The notes beneath the pieces were generated by a model. It saw only the letters and a list, made by a program, of their open reading frames with translations, did no database searches and had not been told where the DNA came from. 64,000 nt of DNA, taken from Cognatishimia maritima (lineage in GTDB: Bacteria; Pseudomonadota; Alphaproteobacteria; Rhodobacterales; Rhodobacteraceae). Below are positions 35,628 to 44,400 of the stretch, piece after piece; within the stretch, counting starts at the first letter, position 1; every line of letters starts with the position of its first letter. The stretch spans positions 186,001 through 250,000 of the forward strand of contig NZ_FQWM01000001.1 of the NCBI RefSeq assembly GCF_900129685.1, written 5' to 3'. Position numbers and translations under genes: made by a program.

Positions 35628-37232
35628 TTAGCCACGAACGCTGGCCAAAGCCACCCCTTCGTTTTCTAGGGCCTTCCAGATCTTTGCGTCACGACCATAG
35701 ATGTCGCGGCGGAATTGGATCGGGCCTTTCGCTTGTGTAAAGGCAGTCCGGTACATGATGTGGACTGGTACGTGTTGTTCCAGATTTACCTGCGTTTCGC
35801 GGCCAGTTTCCAAATGCCCATGGAAAACTCCCTTTGGGTTGCTCGTCTGCTTGGAAAGCAGTTCATAAGCAAACTCAAACGGTTTCTGCAGGCGGATACA
35901 TCCATGGCTATAGGCGCGGGTCTCACGTGAGAACAGGTTCTTTGCAGGCGTATCGTGCAGGTAGATATTGTAGCGGTTCGGGAACATGAACTTCACCAGA
36001 CCCAAAGCGTTGGAGCGGCTGGGCGGTTGTTTGATGTCAAACGGGAAGTTTGCCTGAGTGAATTGCGTAAAATCAGTCCCATCGCGGCTGACCACACGCC
36101 CCGCCTCATCATAGAGTTTCAAGTGCTTGACGGAATTTGGGTTTTTCTTAAGCATAGGGAGATATTCCTTGGTCGCAATCGAACGCGGAACATTCCACGT
36201 TGGATTGATCACCATATGCTCCATCGTGTCCGAAAATTCCGGGCTAACACGATCATGGATATTTGCGCCGATAACTGTTCGTGTCCGAAACGTTTCTTTG
36301 CCATTGTCCATGATTACTGCCGAAAAATCTGTCAGGTTCACCATGATGTGGCGCTTGCCGCGAGGCATATTTGTCCAGCGTTCCCGCTCCATCGCGACGA
36401 TAATCGACTGAATCCGCTCCTCAACTGAGGTGTTCAGCGCGGCCAAAGTTCCATCGCCCGCAACCCCATCTGGGTTCAGACCGTGGTTCAATTGGAATTG
36501 TTGCACTGCTTTTTGCAGTGTTCCATCAAAGGTGCTGCTTGCGTTGCGCTTCAAATAGCCCATGCGGATCAGGCGGTCGCGCATCTGCACAACGCCGACC
36601 CCGCTGTCACCCGGTTCGAGACGGCTGGCCGCAACTTTCGCTCCATAGCCACCTTTAGACATCAGCTTTTCAAGCTGCATCTTCTCTTTCATCAGGCGCG
36701 TATACTCGGGTGTCTGCGGTGGCAGCGATTCCATGAACTTGCGCGGAGAGCTTTTCACAAAGTTTTCGAGGTAAGATTTCCGGGCGCGATAAGGCACTTT
36801 GCGCACGATGTTGGCATCAACTCTTTTCGGTGTCAGCATGCCCGTCTGCACATCGCGGGCATATTGAAGGAAGGTCTTGGAAAGTGCGACTTCGACCTGA
36901 CCGAGGTCCCGTGTCGTTTTTGCGGCTTTCAGCTGCGCCATCAGTTGTTCGGTTTTGTACCGGCGCGTGCTGAGCCCGTGCATCTCGACATCGCTCAAAG
37001 CTGCAAACAACGCTTTGCGCCGTTCGCGTGCCTCTTTGCCGCGACCTGTCCAGATCGGTTCATACCCCGCATCGCGATAATAGGCCGCGAGGTCAGAATC
37101 ACCCTGCGCCGATTCCGCAATCGACTGCTTCAAAGCTGTGACCTGAGCAAGGCCAGGGGTTGCGTTCAGACTGGCAAAAACAACAAATAAGAGAAAGGCC
37201 AACGCTTTCGACAGGCCTTGGGTACCACGCAT
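35628..37232 (-). CDS. L,D-transpeptidase of the YcbB/LdtD type
   Basis: A 534-aa secreted protein. The signal peptide is at residues 1-29 (ending GLA). A scaffold domain follows, then a peptidoglycan-binding PG_1 repeat (SGVGVVQMRDRLIRMGYL), and a YkuD catalytic domain with the active-site cysteine in YSHGCIRLQKP. L,D-transpeptidases make 3-3 cross-links in peptidoglycan. The second ATG (37232) is preferred because GAGG sits 8 bases ahead of it, but only 2 bases ahead of 37238. It is divergent from a DUF882 gene, the same pairing as ycbB-ycbK in E. coli, with a full CtrA site between. Confidence 0.9.
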   Translation of the reverse strand: MRGTQGLSKALAFLLFVVFASLNATPGLAQVTALKQSIAESAQGDSDLAAYYRDAGYEPIWTGRGKEARERRKALFAALSDVEMHGLSTRRYKTEQLMAQLKAAKTTRDLGQVEVALSKTFLQYARDVQTGMLTPKRVDANIVRKVPYRARKSYLENFVKSSPRKFMESLPPQTPEYTRLMKEKMQLEKLMSKGGYGAKVAASRLEPGDSGVGVVQMRDRLIRMGYLKRNASSTFDGTLQKAVQQFQLNHGLNPDGVAGDGTLAALNTSVEERIQSIIVAMERERWTNMPRGKRHIMVNLTDFSAVIMDNGKETFRTRTVIGANIHDRVSPEFSDTMEHMVINPTWNVPRSIATKEYLPMLKKNPNSVKHLKLYDEAGRVVSRDGTDFTQFTQANFPFDIKQPPSRSNALGLVKFMFPNRYNIYLHDTPAKNLFSRETRAYSHGCIRLQKPFEFAYELLSKQTSNPKGVFHGHLETGRETQVNLEQHVPVHIMYRTAFTQAKGPIQFRRDIYGRDAKIWKALENEGVALASVRG

Positions 37233-37546
37233 TTCCATATCCTCAATTCGTGCACGAATGTATTGATCAATGTATTTTTCTAGGTGTGCGGGGGCAAAAG
37301 TCCATTCACATTTTGCTGAAAACAAAGATCATTTCCACGTTGATGCATCCCTGCATCGTGTTAACCGAGCTTTAACCCGCTGCCGCACATTTGCGCAAAA
37401 TTCCGCGCAAATACTTTGCTTTTGGGGTCATTGTAAATCTTTTGCTTGGTGCGCGAATCCTGTTGTGACATAAGTGCCTCACATCTGGGGATAACATACT
37501 CACACAACGTTGTGGGGCAGGTAAGCGACGGGACAGGCGCAATACT
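37233..37546. other. Divergent promoter region of LDT and DUF882 genes
   Basis: A 314-base stretch without a gene. It carries a 14-bp palindrome ATTCGTGCACGAAT (37246-37259), the palindrome ATTGATCAAT (37262-37271), and a full CtrA site at 37361-37376. Nothing else distinct is seen. Confidence 0.6.
37361..37376. promoter_or_regulatory. Full CtrA binding site (TTAA-N7-TTAAC)
   Basis: TTAACCGAGCTTTAAC matches the alphaproteobacterial CtrA consensus with exact 7-base spacing. It lies about 130 bases upstream of the L,D-transpeptidase start and 170 bases upstream of the DUF882 start. Confidence 0.7.
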
Positions 37547-38116
37547 ATGACGACCGACGGCTCTTCGAGCATCACGCGGCGTGGCGTGTTAGGTGCATTT
37601 GCAGCTACGGCCATTACAGCCGCACCGACATTCTCAAATGCAGCAGGCTTCCTTCGTGGCAGCGGCGACATTCGGCGCCTTCGGATGTATTCCGGGCGCA
37701 CTGGTGAAAGCATCGATACGATCTATTGGATCGAAGGTGACTACATCAAAGAAGCGATCAAAGAGATCAACTATTTCATGCGCGACTGGCGCACGGATAG
37801 CGTTAAGAACATCGACATTCGGACCCTAGACATCATGGCCGCATCCCATAATTTGCTGGATGCCGGTGACCCATACATGATGCTGTCCGGGTATCGCAGC
37901 CCCCAGACCAATAGCATGTTGCGCAGCCGATCGCGTGGCGTTGCCAAGAACTCTCTGCATATGCAGGGACAGGCGGCGGATTTGCGACTAGGATCACGCT
38001 CGGTCAATCAAATCGCCAAGGCCGCGGCAGCCTGTCGTGCAGGCGGCGTCGGTCGCTATTCCGGATCAAATTTCGTTCACATGGATTGCGGACCGGTTCG
38101 GACTTGGGGTCGCTAA
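37547..38116 (+). CDS. DUF882/YcbK-like peptidase M15 family protein (Tat substrate)
   Basis: A 189-aa exported protein. The N-terminus carries a twin-arginine signal, SITRRGVLGAFAATAI. The mature domain has the DUF882 (peptidase M15-like) fold with the metal motif HMQGQAADLRL (His/Asp) and FVHMDCGPVR (His). YcbK-like proteins are probable murein peptidases; the E. coli paralogue MepK cuts 3-3 cross-links made by L,D-transpeptidases. The divergent neighbour is an L,D-transpeptidase, so opposing wall functions are plausible. Start at ATG 37547. Confidence 0.85.
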   Translation: MTTDGSSSITRRGVLGAFAATAITAAPTFSNAAGFLRGSGDIRRLRMYSGRTGESIDTIYWIEGDYIKEAIKEINYFMRDWRTDSVKNIDIRTLDIMAASHNLLDAGDPYMMLSGYRSPQTNSMLRSRSRGVAKNSLHMQGQAADLRLGSRSVNQIAKAAAACRAGGVGRYSGSNFVHMDCGPVRTWGR

Positions 38117-38168
38117 GACCCCGACAGGATTATGCCGGGGTCATCGAGCAGCTTACACTGAATACCTA

Positions 38169-38435
38169 TTAGGATGGACAGGCGGCAACATATTGGTTGC
38201 CGTAGCGATCCGTGTAGATGCACTGGCCAGGTTCATTGGCTTTGCCGACATAATTCCCGGCAGCCGCGCCAACCGCACCACCAATAATGGCACCTTGAAG
38301 CTTATCATCATCGCCCGAAACGCTTGCACCGATTGCCGCACCAGCGGCAGCGCCTGCAAGCGTAGATTGTTCTGTTGTGGTCTGACAGGCGGCGACCGAC
38401 ACGACAATTGGCAATACTAGAGCATACTTTTTCAT
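38169..38435 (-). CDS. Small glycine-zipper lipoprotein
   Basis: An 88-aa protein. The lipoprotein signal MKKYALVLPIVVSVAACQT puts the lipidated Cys at residue 17. The middle part is a glycine zipper (AGAAAGAAIGASVSG and GAIIGGAVGAAAGNYVG), and the end holds two cysteines (QCIYTDRYGNQYVAACPS). It resembles SlyB/OsmB-type 17-kDa-antigen-like proteins of the outer membrane. AGAGGGA precedes the ATG at 38435. The longer frame to 38822 is spurious. Confidence 0.85.
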   Translation of the reverse strand: MKKYALVLPIVVSVAACQTTTEQSTLAGAAAGAAIGASVSGDDDKLQGAIIGGAVGAAAGNYVGKANEPGQCIYTDRYGNQYVAACPS

Positions 38436-38749
38436 TGGTTTCCCTCTGGTTGCTTCAAACACACAACGTTGGCAGACCCATTTGGTTCCAGAATTCTGAA
38501 AACTTCTTCTGGGTCGAAAAAGTACACTACGTGTGACCACCTCGATCAGTTTGAATTCTCCCGGCGAACGTGCCGCTTGTATCTGTGCAGTAATATAAAG
38601 CATCCAAGTCAGCGGCATGTCGCCGATCTTTTGATTTTGCTTTGAACAGAGGGAACCGAAGGCACCGCGCCGGGTTTTCCCCCTGAATGCCTTGGCGGCT
38701 GAAACGGTGTTTTGGACGCTCGGGGTATGGCAAATGGAAAGGAAAGAAC
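38436..38749. other. Divergent intergenic region
   Basis: A 314-base stretch between the glycine-zipper lipoprotein and a secreted protein. It holds a short palindrome CAGAATTCTG at 38489-38498. I see no gene, RNA or strong terminator in it. Confidence 0.5.
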
Positions 38750-39265
38750 ATGAATAAGCTACGTACCACCGCAATTGCACTCGCGACTGTCGCAACAGCA
38801 GCGATGGCACAGGCCAACACAATTACCGTTGCCGAAATCGACGTCAAAAGCGACCTGTCAGACTTTGCCAACAGCAACGCACTGGAGTACTGGCCTGACA
38901 TCGACAAAGACTTGAACGAAGCGCTGATGAAGCACGTCGAATACAAAGATGAACCCTTCGGTGACCGTTTGGTCGTCAAGATCAGCGACGTCAGCTTGAA
39001 CGGCAACCCAATGCTGCCGCAAACGGGTGAGTTCAACCGCCTAGAAGGCGCTGTGGTTCTTTATGACTATGCAGAGCCGTCCCGCAATGGCGATGAAAAC
39101 GACACGACGATCAAAGCCATTCACAGCTTCCCGCTGAGCATTTCTGCCGTTGCTGGCGATACAGCGGTGCCAGCGGCGACTATCGTGATCCCGCCGTCCA
39201 AGGATGACTTCTACACCGCACTGGTGGAAGGCTTTGCCTTGGCTGCTGTTGATAACCTGAAATAA
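38750..39265 (+). CDS. Secreted protein of unknown function
   Basis: A 171-aa protein with a clear Sec signal (MNKLRTTAIALATVATAAMA, cut near AQA at 22). The mature domain is acidic and probably mixed alpha/beta (EYWPDIDKDLNEALMKHV; DRLVVKISDVSLNGNP). I do not recognise the family with certainty; small periplasmic proteins of this type occur in Roseobacters. Start ATG 38750 has GGAAAGGA upstream. A hairpin terminator follows at 39297. Confidence 0.7.
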   Translation: MNKLRTTAIALATVATAAMAQANTITVAEIDVKSDLSDFANSNALEYWPDIDKDLNEALMKHVEYKDEPFGDRLVVKISDVSLNGNPMLPQTGEFNRLEGAVVLYDYAEPSRNGDENDTTIKAIHSFPLSISAVAGDTAVPAATIVIPPSKDDFYTALVEGFALAAVDNLK

Positions 39266-39296
39266 CGGTTTTCAGGGCAAGTTACTCTTTACTTGG

Positions 39297-39323
39297 CGCC
39301 GCGCGAACATTCGCGCGGCGTTT
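39297..39323 (+). terminator. Perfect 10-bp hairpin after the secreted protein
   Basis: CGCCGCGCGA pairs with TCGCGCGGCG (loop ACAT) followed by TTTCT. The T-run is weak, so it may pause or terminate. Confidence 0.55.
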
Positions 39324-39420
39324 CTCATGGGTGAAAGCCGCTTTGAATCCCGCATAATGGATGATCAAGTGGCCAATAAGGATCAGGCACCCATGATTAA
39401 CGTCTAAGGTATTGATTTTA

Positions 39421-39497
<77 letters not shown>

Positions 39498-39565
39498 GTA
39501 GGGCCGTTATAGCCCGAGGAAATTTCGCCGCAAGCGTGAAAAAGACTTGCGGCGCAATAAGCTGG

Positions 39566-40786
39566 CTAGGCCAGTAATTCATGCGCGAGCTCTAGCGCGT
39601 TGACCAATACGTCGATTTCTTCGGTCGTGTTGTACATCCCGAATGACGCGCGGCAGGTCGCGCTGACACCGAGGTGATCCATCAGTGGACCGGCACAGTG
39701 GTGCCCCGCCCTGACCGCCACGCCGCGCTTGTCGAGGATCGTGGAAATGTCATGTGCGTGCGCCGCGCCTTGTAAGGTCATGCTAAAAATCGCGGCTTTG
39801 CCGGGGGCGTTGCCCTGGATATTCAGCCAATTCAGCCCATTGAATTTCGCGGCTGCGTAGTCCCGCAATGCACTTTCGTGCGCGGCGATGTTCTGCATTC
39901 CGACATCCATCAGATACTCTAGCGCGACGCCCAAACCGATGGTCTGAACGATGCCGGGCGTACCAGCTTCGAACTTCATCGGGGGATCATTATAGATCAC
40001 CGCATCTTTGCTGACCTCTTTGATCATATCGCCGCCGCCGATAAAGGGGCGCATTTCAGCCATGCGGTCTTTTTTCACATAGGTCGCGCCAGAGCCTGAG
40101 GGACCATAAAGTTTGTGGCCCGTAATCGCATAGAAATCGCAGCCGATGTCCTGAACATTCACGGGCGCATGGACCGCGCCTTGCGAGCCATCAACCAAGA
40201 CAGGAATGCCTCGCGCATGTGCTTCTTGCGTGATCGTTTTCACATCGACCATCGTGCCCAGCACGTTGGAGCATTGTGTGATCGCGACCAACTTTGTTTT
40301 TGGCCCCATGGAGTCAATCACAGCCTGCGGATCAAGGCTGCCGTCAGCGGCCACATCGACCCATTTCAGAACCACACCCTGACGTTCGCGCAGGAAATGC
40401 CATGGTACGATATTGGCGTGGTGCTCCATGACACTCAGCAGGATTTCATCCCCTGCTTCTAACCGGGGCATGGCCCAGCCATAGGCAACCATATTGATGC
40501 CTTCGGTGGTGCCTGAATTCAGCACGATCTCATCTTCAGAGGCCGCGCCAAGAAACTTGGCAATGGTGCCGCGCACGCTTTCATATTTTTCCGTCGCGAG
40601 ATTGCTAAGGAAGTGCAAGCCGCGATGCACATTCGCATATTCGTTGGCGTAGGCATTGGTGATCGCGTCAATCACAACTTGCGGCTTTTGGGCCGAAGCC
40701 CCGTTGTCGAGATAGACCAGCGGTTTGCCATTCACTTCACGCGCCAGAATGGGAAAATCTGCGCGAATTTTTTGCACATCATACAT
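39566..40786 (-). CDS. sufS: Cysteine desulfurase SufS
   Basis: A 406-aa group II desulfurase that supplies sulfur for Fe-S assembly, working with SufE. The PLP lysine is in AITGHKLYGPSG; the catalytic cysteine in VRAGHHCAGPLMDHLG near residue 366. It is the last gene of the suf operon, 5 bases after a Yip1-like gene. SufA and SufT, often found next in this family, do not follow. SufE is encoded separately at 23665. Confidence 0.95.
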   Translation of the reverse strand: MYDVQKIRADFPILAREVNGKPLVYLDNGASAQKPQVVIDAITNAYANEYANVHRGLHFLSNLATEKYESVRGTIAKFLGAASEDEIVLNSGTTEGINMVAYGWAMPRLEAGDEILLSVMEHHANIVPWHFLRERQGVVLKWVDVAADGSLDPQAVIDSMGPKTKLVAITQCSNVLGTMVDVKTITQEAHARGIPVLVDGSQGAVHAPVNVQDIGCDFYAITGHKLYGPSGSGATYVKKDRMAEMRPFIGGGDMIKEVSKDAVIYNDPPMKFEAGTPGIVQTIGLGVALEYLMDVGMQNIAAHESALRDYAAAKFNGLNWLNIQGNAPGKAAIFSMTLQGAAHAHDISTILDKRGVAVRAGHHCAGPLMDHLGVSATCRASFGMYNTTEEIDVLVNALELAHELLA

Positions 40787-40791
40787 ATTGA

Positions 40792-41355
40792 TTACTCGAC
40801 GACACCCAGCCCGGCGACTGAGAAAAGGATGGAGAGAACGACGGTCAGGCCAAGAAACGAAAACAGCAGGTTGGCGGTGGATTTCCCAAGGGAATCAAAC
40901 CCCTGCGCCTCATTCATAAAGTTCAATAAGATCCAGATCCCGTAAAGGCTGGCGACCATCATCACGACATTGGCAAGGCTTGGGATAAAGAGCATCAAGC
41001 CAAAGCCGATGACTTGCACGGCAAAACGCATGTATTGCAACCAAGTCACCAGAACGAGGACGTCGTCAAAACTGGCGGCACCGCCGATGAATTTTCCTGC
41101 ATAGAACAGAGAGCCTGCGCCAACGATCATAATGACAAACAAAAGCGTTGCCATCGTTACTGGCGATAGGATTTCAAAGATCGGCGATTGCGTGAAAGGA
41201 AAGACCAGCGCCGTGATGAAAAACGCAATGGCATTCAAAACGGAGGCCAAAGCTAATGCGGCCCAAGTCTCTGAACGCGCCAGCTGCAGACCCAGCAGCC
41301 GACTGGCCGCTGTGCGTGGCACATAGATCGTATCAAGAAACAGTTGCTTCCACAT
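40792..41355 (-). CDS. Yip1-family membrane protein in the suf operon
   Basis: A 187-aa inner-membrane protein with about five transmembrane helices (~32-52, 65-88, ~110-128, 130-150, 165-183). The overall layout fits the Yip1 family (PF04893), of unknown bacterial function. It sits between a second Yip1-like gene and sufS in the operon, with short gaps, so it is probably expressed with the Suf proteins. No metal ligand motif is evident. Confidence 0.72.
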   Translation of the reverse strand: MWKQLFLDTIYVPRTAASRLLGLQLARSETWAALALASVLNAIAFFITALVFPFTQSPIFEILSPVTMATLLFVIMIVGAGSLFYAGKFIGGAASFDDVLVLVTWLQYMRFAVQVIGFGLMLFIPSLANVVMMVASLYGIWILLNFMNEAQGFDSLGKSTANLLFSFLGLTVVLSILFSVAGLGVVE

Positions 41356-41358
41356 GGC

Positions 41359-41841
41359 TCAGTCCGCTTTATTGCGCGCGACCGAAAGCCCCGCAATCCA
41401 GAACACAAAGAACGCCACCAGCCATATCAAGCTGACGAGGTTGTTCAAGAGACCGGGGCCAATAAAGCCCGCGACAAGCCCTTGAAACAAGATCACCGGA
41501 CTGCCCGCCAGCAAGGCCCAGAACAGTGCCATACGGGCGCGGTAGCCAGTGGTTCCGCCAAATCCTTTCAGGACCAATTGTGTGACAAAGGCGATCGCAT
41601 AAAAAAACAGAGGCGCCATAAACACCCAGCCCATAAGCGCCCCGCCAATCAGGGGCATGATGTCTGTTTCGCTCAGATGCGCCTCGCGCGACAGGCGCGG
41701 CCATTGGGCAACGAAAATCACGATACAGGCTGCCATCAGGATCGCCAAAGCGCGATCCTCTCGTGGGCCGTTGGCCTGCCGCCTTACGGCGACAGATTTA
41801 GGCCGACGGTAGGTCGCCAGAATGTCTTGCGTGATTGACAT
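41359..41841 (-). CDS. Second Yip1-like membrane protein in the suf operon
   Basis: A 160-aa inner-membrane protein with four helices (~30-48, 60-90, 103-128, 133-152). It is similar in character to the next gene, and the two may be diverged duplicates or form a heteromer. Its start overlaps the sufD stop (TGATG), giving translational coupling. Its role in Fe-S assembly is unknown; the constant coupling suggests a membrane link. Confidence 0.68.
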   Translation of the reverse strand: MSITQDILATYRRPKSVAVRRQANGPREDRALAILMAACIVIFVAQWPRLSREAHLSETDIMPLIGGALMGWVFMAPLFFYAIAFVTQLVLKGFGGTTGYRARMALFWALLAGSPVILFQGLVAGFIGPGLLNNLVSLIWLVAFFVFWIAGLSVARNKAD

Positions 41842-43127
41842 CAGCCGCGACGACGCTCCAACCAGCCTTCTAGGCGGGTTAGGATACAGTCTGCCAGCGC
41901 TTCGTTTTCAATCTCTTCCACGGCTTCCGCCAAAAACGCGAGCGTCATCAGGTCGGTCGCGATGTCCTTGGGGACACCACGCGCGCGCAGATAGAACAAC
42001 CCATCTTCGTCAATCGCACCAGAGGTCGAGCCATGCGAACAGGCGACGTCATCCGCGTAGATTTCAAGCTCAGGCTTGGCGAGGAACTGGCTGTCCTCAT
42101 CCAGCAGAAGCGATTGGCTGATCTGATAGCCGTCAGTCTTCTGAGCACCCGGTTTCACGAGGATTTTGCCCTGGAAAACACCCGTCGCCCCATTGCGCAG
42201 CACCTTTTTGAAAACCTGACGGCTTTCGCAGGCGACGGCGTCATGGGTGACAAAGACCGTATCGTCGTGGTGAAAATCGCCGTCTCCGACGCAGGCACCG
42301 GCGACATGGGCGATGGCATCGTCGCCCGTTAGTTCCAGTACACATTCATTGCGCGTCAGAACACCGTTTACGGTCAGTGTGAAGGACTTAAAGCTGCTTT
42401 CTGTACCGAGACGCCCGAAAATATGCGTCGCCGCGCGACGCTCATGATCGCGGCCCTGCGCGCGCACATGGTTGAACGCAGCTTTGTCAGCAACATACAC
42501 TTCCAGCACCTTGTTGAACCGCGCTGCGGCCGGACCATTTTCCAGCAAAGTGAGGGATGCTCCCTCCTCCAGTTTGATCACATGGTGCAAAATTGCGTCA
42601 GAGTTTTCGTCTTCGTGCTTATAGAAAAAGCTAATCGGACGAGAGACTTGGCCAGTGACGCGAATGATGATCCCATCTTCGGCAAGGGCAGTGTTCAAGG
42701 CGGCAAGCGGGCGCTGAACCGGCGTTTGGCCGTTCGCTTCTAGCTGACCATAAAGCTCTTTGGCCCAATGGATATCTTTGTTCACGATGTCAGACAGACA
42801 TTCGATTGTCAGCCCTTCGCCCTCAAGATCGTCGGATTGATCGGCATCAAAAATGCCATCGACAAAGACAACCTTTAGGCGGTCGATATCGTCAAACATC
42901 GGCGCTTCACCATGTTCAAATGGTGCCGCAGGAATGACATCTTGCGCGGTCAGAGTGTCCGGACGGGTGTATTTCCAATATTCGTCACGACGGTGTGGCA
43001 AACCATTTTCGATAACGCGCGCCATGGCGGCGTCGCGGATCGCGGTGATCCACACTGCCCCGGCTGGGACGGAAATCCCGTCCAGCAGCGCAGCTGTCGC
43101 TTCCTGTTTCTGTTGCAAAAAGCCCAT
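41841..43127 (-). CDS. sufD: Fe-S assembly scaffold protein SufD
   Basis: A 428-aa beta-helix protein, partner of SufB in the SufBC2D complex. The N-terminal helical part (RRDEYWKYTRPDTL) and the core (GACVGDGDFHHDDTVFVTHDA; SQFLAKPELEIYADDVACSHG) match SufD, including the conserved His in the C-terminal segment CSHGSTSGAIDEDGLFYL. Its ATG overlaps the sufC stop (TAATG). The stop overlaps a Yip1-like gene. Confidence 0.93.
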   Translation of the reverse strand: MGFLQQKQEATAALLDGISVPAGAVWITAIRDAAMARVIENGLPHRRDEYWKYTRPDTLTAQDVIPAAPFEHGEAPMFDDIDRLKVVFVDGIFDADQSDDLEGEGLTIECLSDIVNKDIHWAKELYGQLEANGQTPVQRPLAALNTALAEDGIIIRVTGQVSRPISFFYKHEDENSDAILHHVIKLEEGASLTLLENGPAAARFNKVLEVYVADKAAFNHVRAQGRDHERRAATHIFGRLGTESSFKSFTLTVNGVLTRNECVLELTGDDAIAHVAGACVGDGDFHHDDTVFVTHDAVACESRQVFKKVLRNGATGVFQGKILVKPGAQKTDGYQISQSLLLDEDSQFLAKPELEIYADDVACSHGSTSGAIDEDGLFYLRARGVPKDIATDLMTLAFLAEAVEEIENEALADCILTRLEGWLERRRG

Positions 43128-43882
43128 TACGCCATCTCCGCCAAGATGTCTGCGTAGCCGTTGTTTTCGACTTCCAGGGCCAGTTCTGGGCCACCGGTTT
43201 TCACAATACGACCGTCTGCCATAATGTGCACAACGTCTGGTTTGATGTGATCCAGCAGACGTTGGTAGTGGGTGATCACTAGGAAGCCACGGCCTGCGTC
43301 GCGCAGCGCGTTCACGCCCTCTGACACCAGTTTCATGGCATCGACGTCCAGACCAGAGTCCGTTTCGTCAAGGATGCACATCTTTGGTTCCAGCATCGCC
43401 ATCTGCAGAATTTCGTTGCGTTTCTTTTCACCGCCAGAGAAGCCAACGTTGACCGGGCGTTTCAGCATATCGGCGTCGATCTTCAGCGTTTTTGCCTTGG
43501 CGCGGATCACTTTCAGGAAGTCCGCAGCAGACATTTCTTCTTCGCCACGCGCCTTGCGTTGCGCGTTCACGGCCGTGCGCAGGAAGGTCATGTTGCCAAC
43601 GCCGGGAATTTCCACCGGGTATTGGAACGCAAGGAAAAGCCCCAGCGCCGCACGCTCTTCGGCTTCGAGTTCCAGCAGGTCTTCGCCACCCAAAGTCGCC
43701 GAACCCTCTGTTACTTCATAGCCATCGCGACCAGACAGGACGTAAGACAATGTCGATTTGCCGGAACCGTTTGGCCCCATGATCGCATGCACTTTGCCAG
43801 CTCCGACCGTCAGGTCAACGCCCTTCAGGATTTGCTTATCTTCGTCTTCAAGTTTGACCTTCAGGCCTTTGATTTCCAACAT
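43127..43882 (-). CDS. sufC: Fe-S assembly ATPase SufC
   Basis: A 251-aa ABC-type ATPase that drives the SufBC2D scaffold. Walker A is GPNGSGKST; the ABC signature is FSGGEKKRNEI; Walker B and the catalytic Glu are in CILDETDSGLD; the H-loop His is in VITHYQRLL. The ATG at 43882 follows GAGGAAAATAAC. An in-frame ATG at 43918 overlaps the previous small gene's stop but would add 12 non-conserved residues. Confidence 0.95.
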   Translation of the reverse strand: MLEIKGLKVKLEDEDKQILKGVDLTVGAGKVHAIMGPNGSGKSTLSYVLSGRDGYEVTEGSATLGGEDLLELEAEERAALGLFLAFQYPVEIPGVGNMTFLRTAVNAQRKARGEEEMSAADFLKVIRAKAKTLKIDADMLKRPVNVGFSGGEKKRNEILQMAMLEPKMCILDETDSGLDVDAMKLVSEGVNALRDAGRGFLVITHYQRLLDHIKPDVVHIMADGRIVKTGGPELALEVENNGYADILAEMA

Positions 43883-43914
43883 GTTATTTTCCTCATCCGC
43901 CCGCGCGTCGGCGG

Positions 43915-44085
43915 TCATCTCTTGATTAGTATTTGGGCCACAACAGACCCTAGAAACCCGCTGACGAAACTGGTCGTCAGCACTTGTGTATTCGTTAGCA
44001 TCGGGGCGATCTGGCTGATCACGAAAGCAAAACCGGCACAGAAAAGACCGGTCGTGCAGGCTGCCATGATCATCGCCCGAACCAT
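43915..44085 (-). CDS. Small membrane protein (56 aa) in the suf operon
   Basis: A 56-aa protein, [20 protein letters not shown] at the start, with two hydrophobic stretches (~5-27 and ~36-53) and a basic C-terminus (LIKR). Its ATG overlaps the ybjQ stop (TGATG), and its stop lies 33 bases before the sufC start. This positioning and the membrane-like composition support it as a real gene. No family is recognised. It has two Cys within the first helix. Confidence 0.65.
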   Translation of the reverse strand: MVRAMIMAACTTGLFCAGFAFVISQIAPMLTNTQVLTTSFVSGFLGSVVAQILIKR

Positions 44086-44399
44086 CAGCCCAGCACCACC
44101 GCTGTGCCAGAGGCCGAGACCATCAGCATGGATTGACCGACCACTTCGTAGTCCAAATCCACGCCGACAACCGCATTTGCCCCTTTGGACAGCGCACGTT
44201 CTTCCAACTCACGCAGAGCGGTGTCGCGCGCATCCTGCAGCTTGCTTTCGTAAGCCCCTGAACGCCCGCCGACTATATCGGTGATCGAGGCAAAGACATC
44301 GCGCACAACGTTTGCGCCCATTATGGCCTCGCCCACGACAATGCCGCGGTATTCGGTGATTTTACGTCCTTCGACGGAATTGGTGGTGGTGATAATCAT
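44085..44399 (-). CDS. YbjQ family protein (UPF0145)
   Basis: A 104-aa cytosolic protein of the YbjQ/UPF0145 'heavy-metal-binding' family, usually pentameric. [20 protein letters not shown] is the typical start; [16 protein letters not shown] matches the conserved second half. The ATG at 44399 follows GGAAGCTGAG, one base after the previous stop. It is placed between two tiny membrane proteins inside the suf operon, an unusual context that hints at a role in metal or Fe-S handling. Confidence 0.88.
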   Translation of the reverse strand: MIITTTNSVEGRKITEYRGIVVGEAIMGANVVRDVFASITDIVGGRSGAYESKLQDARDTALRELEERALSKGANAVVGVDLDYEVVGQSMLMVSASGTAVVLG

Positions 44400-44400
44400 C

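Noticed and set aside
38687-38749. Longer start for the secreted 171-aa protein
   Set aside because: The signal peptide begins at 38750 with a ribosome-binding site just upstream; the extension is Trp/Lys/Arg-rich and not signal-like.
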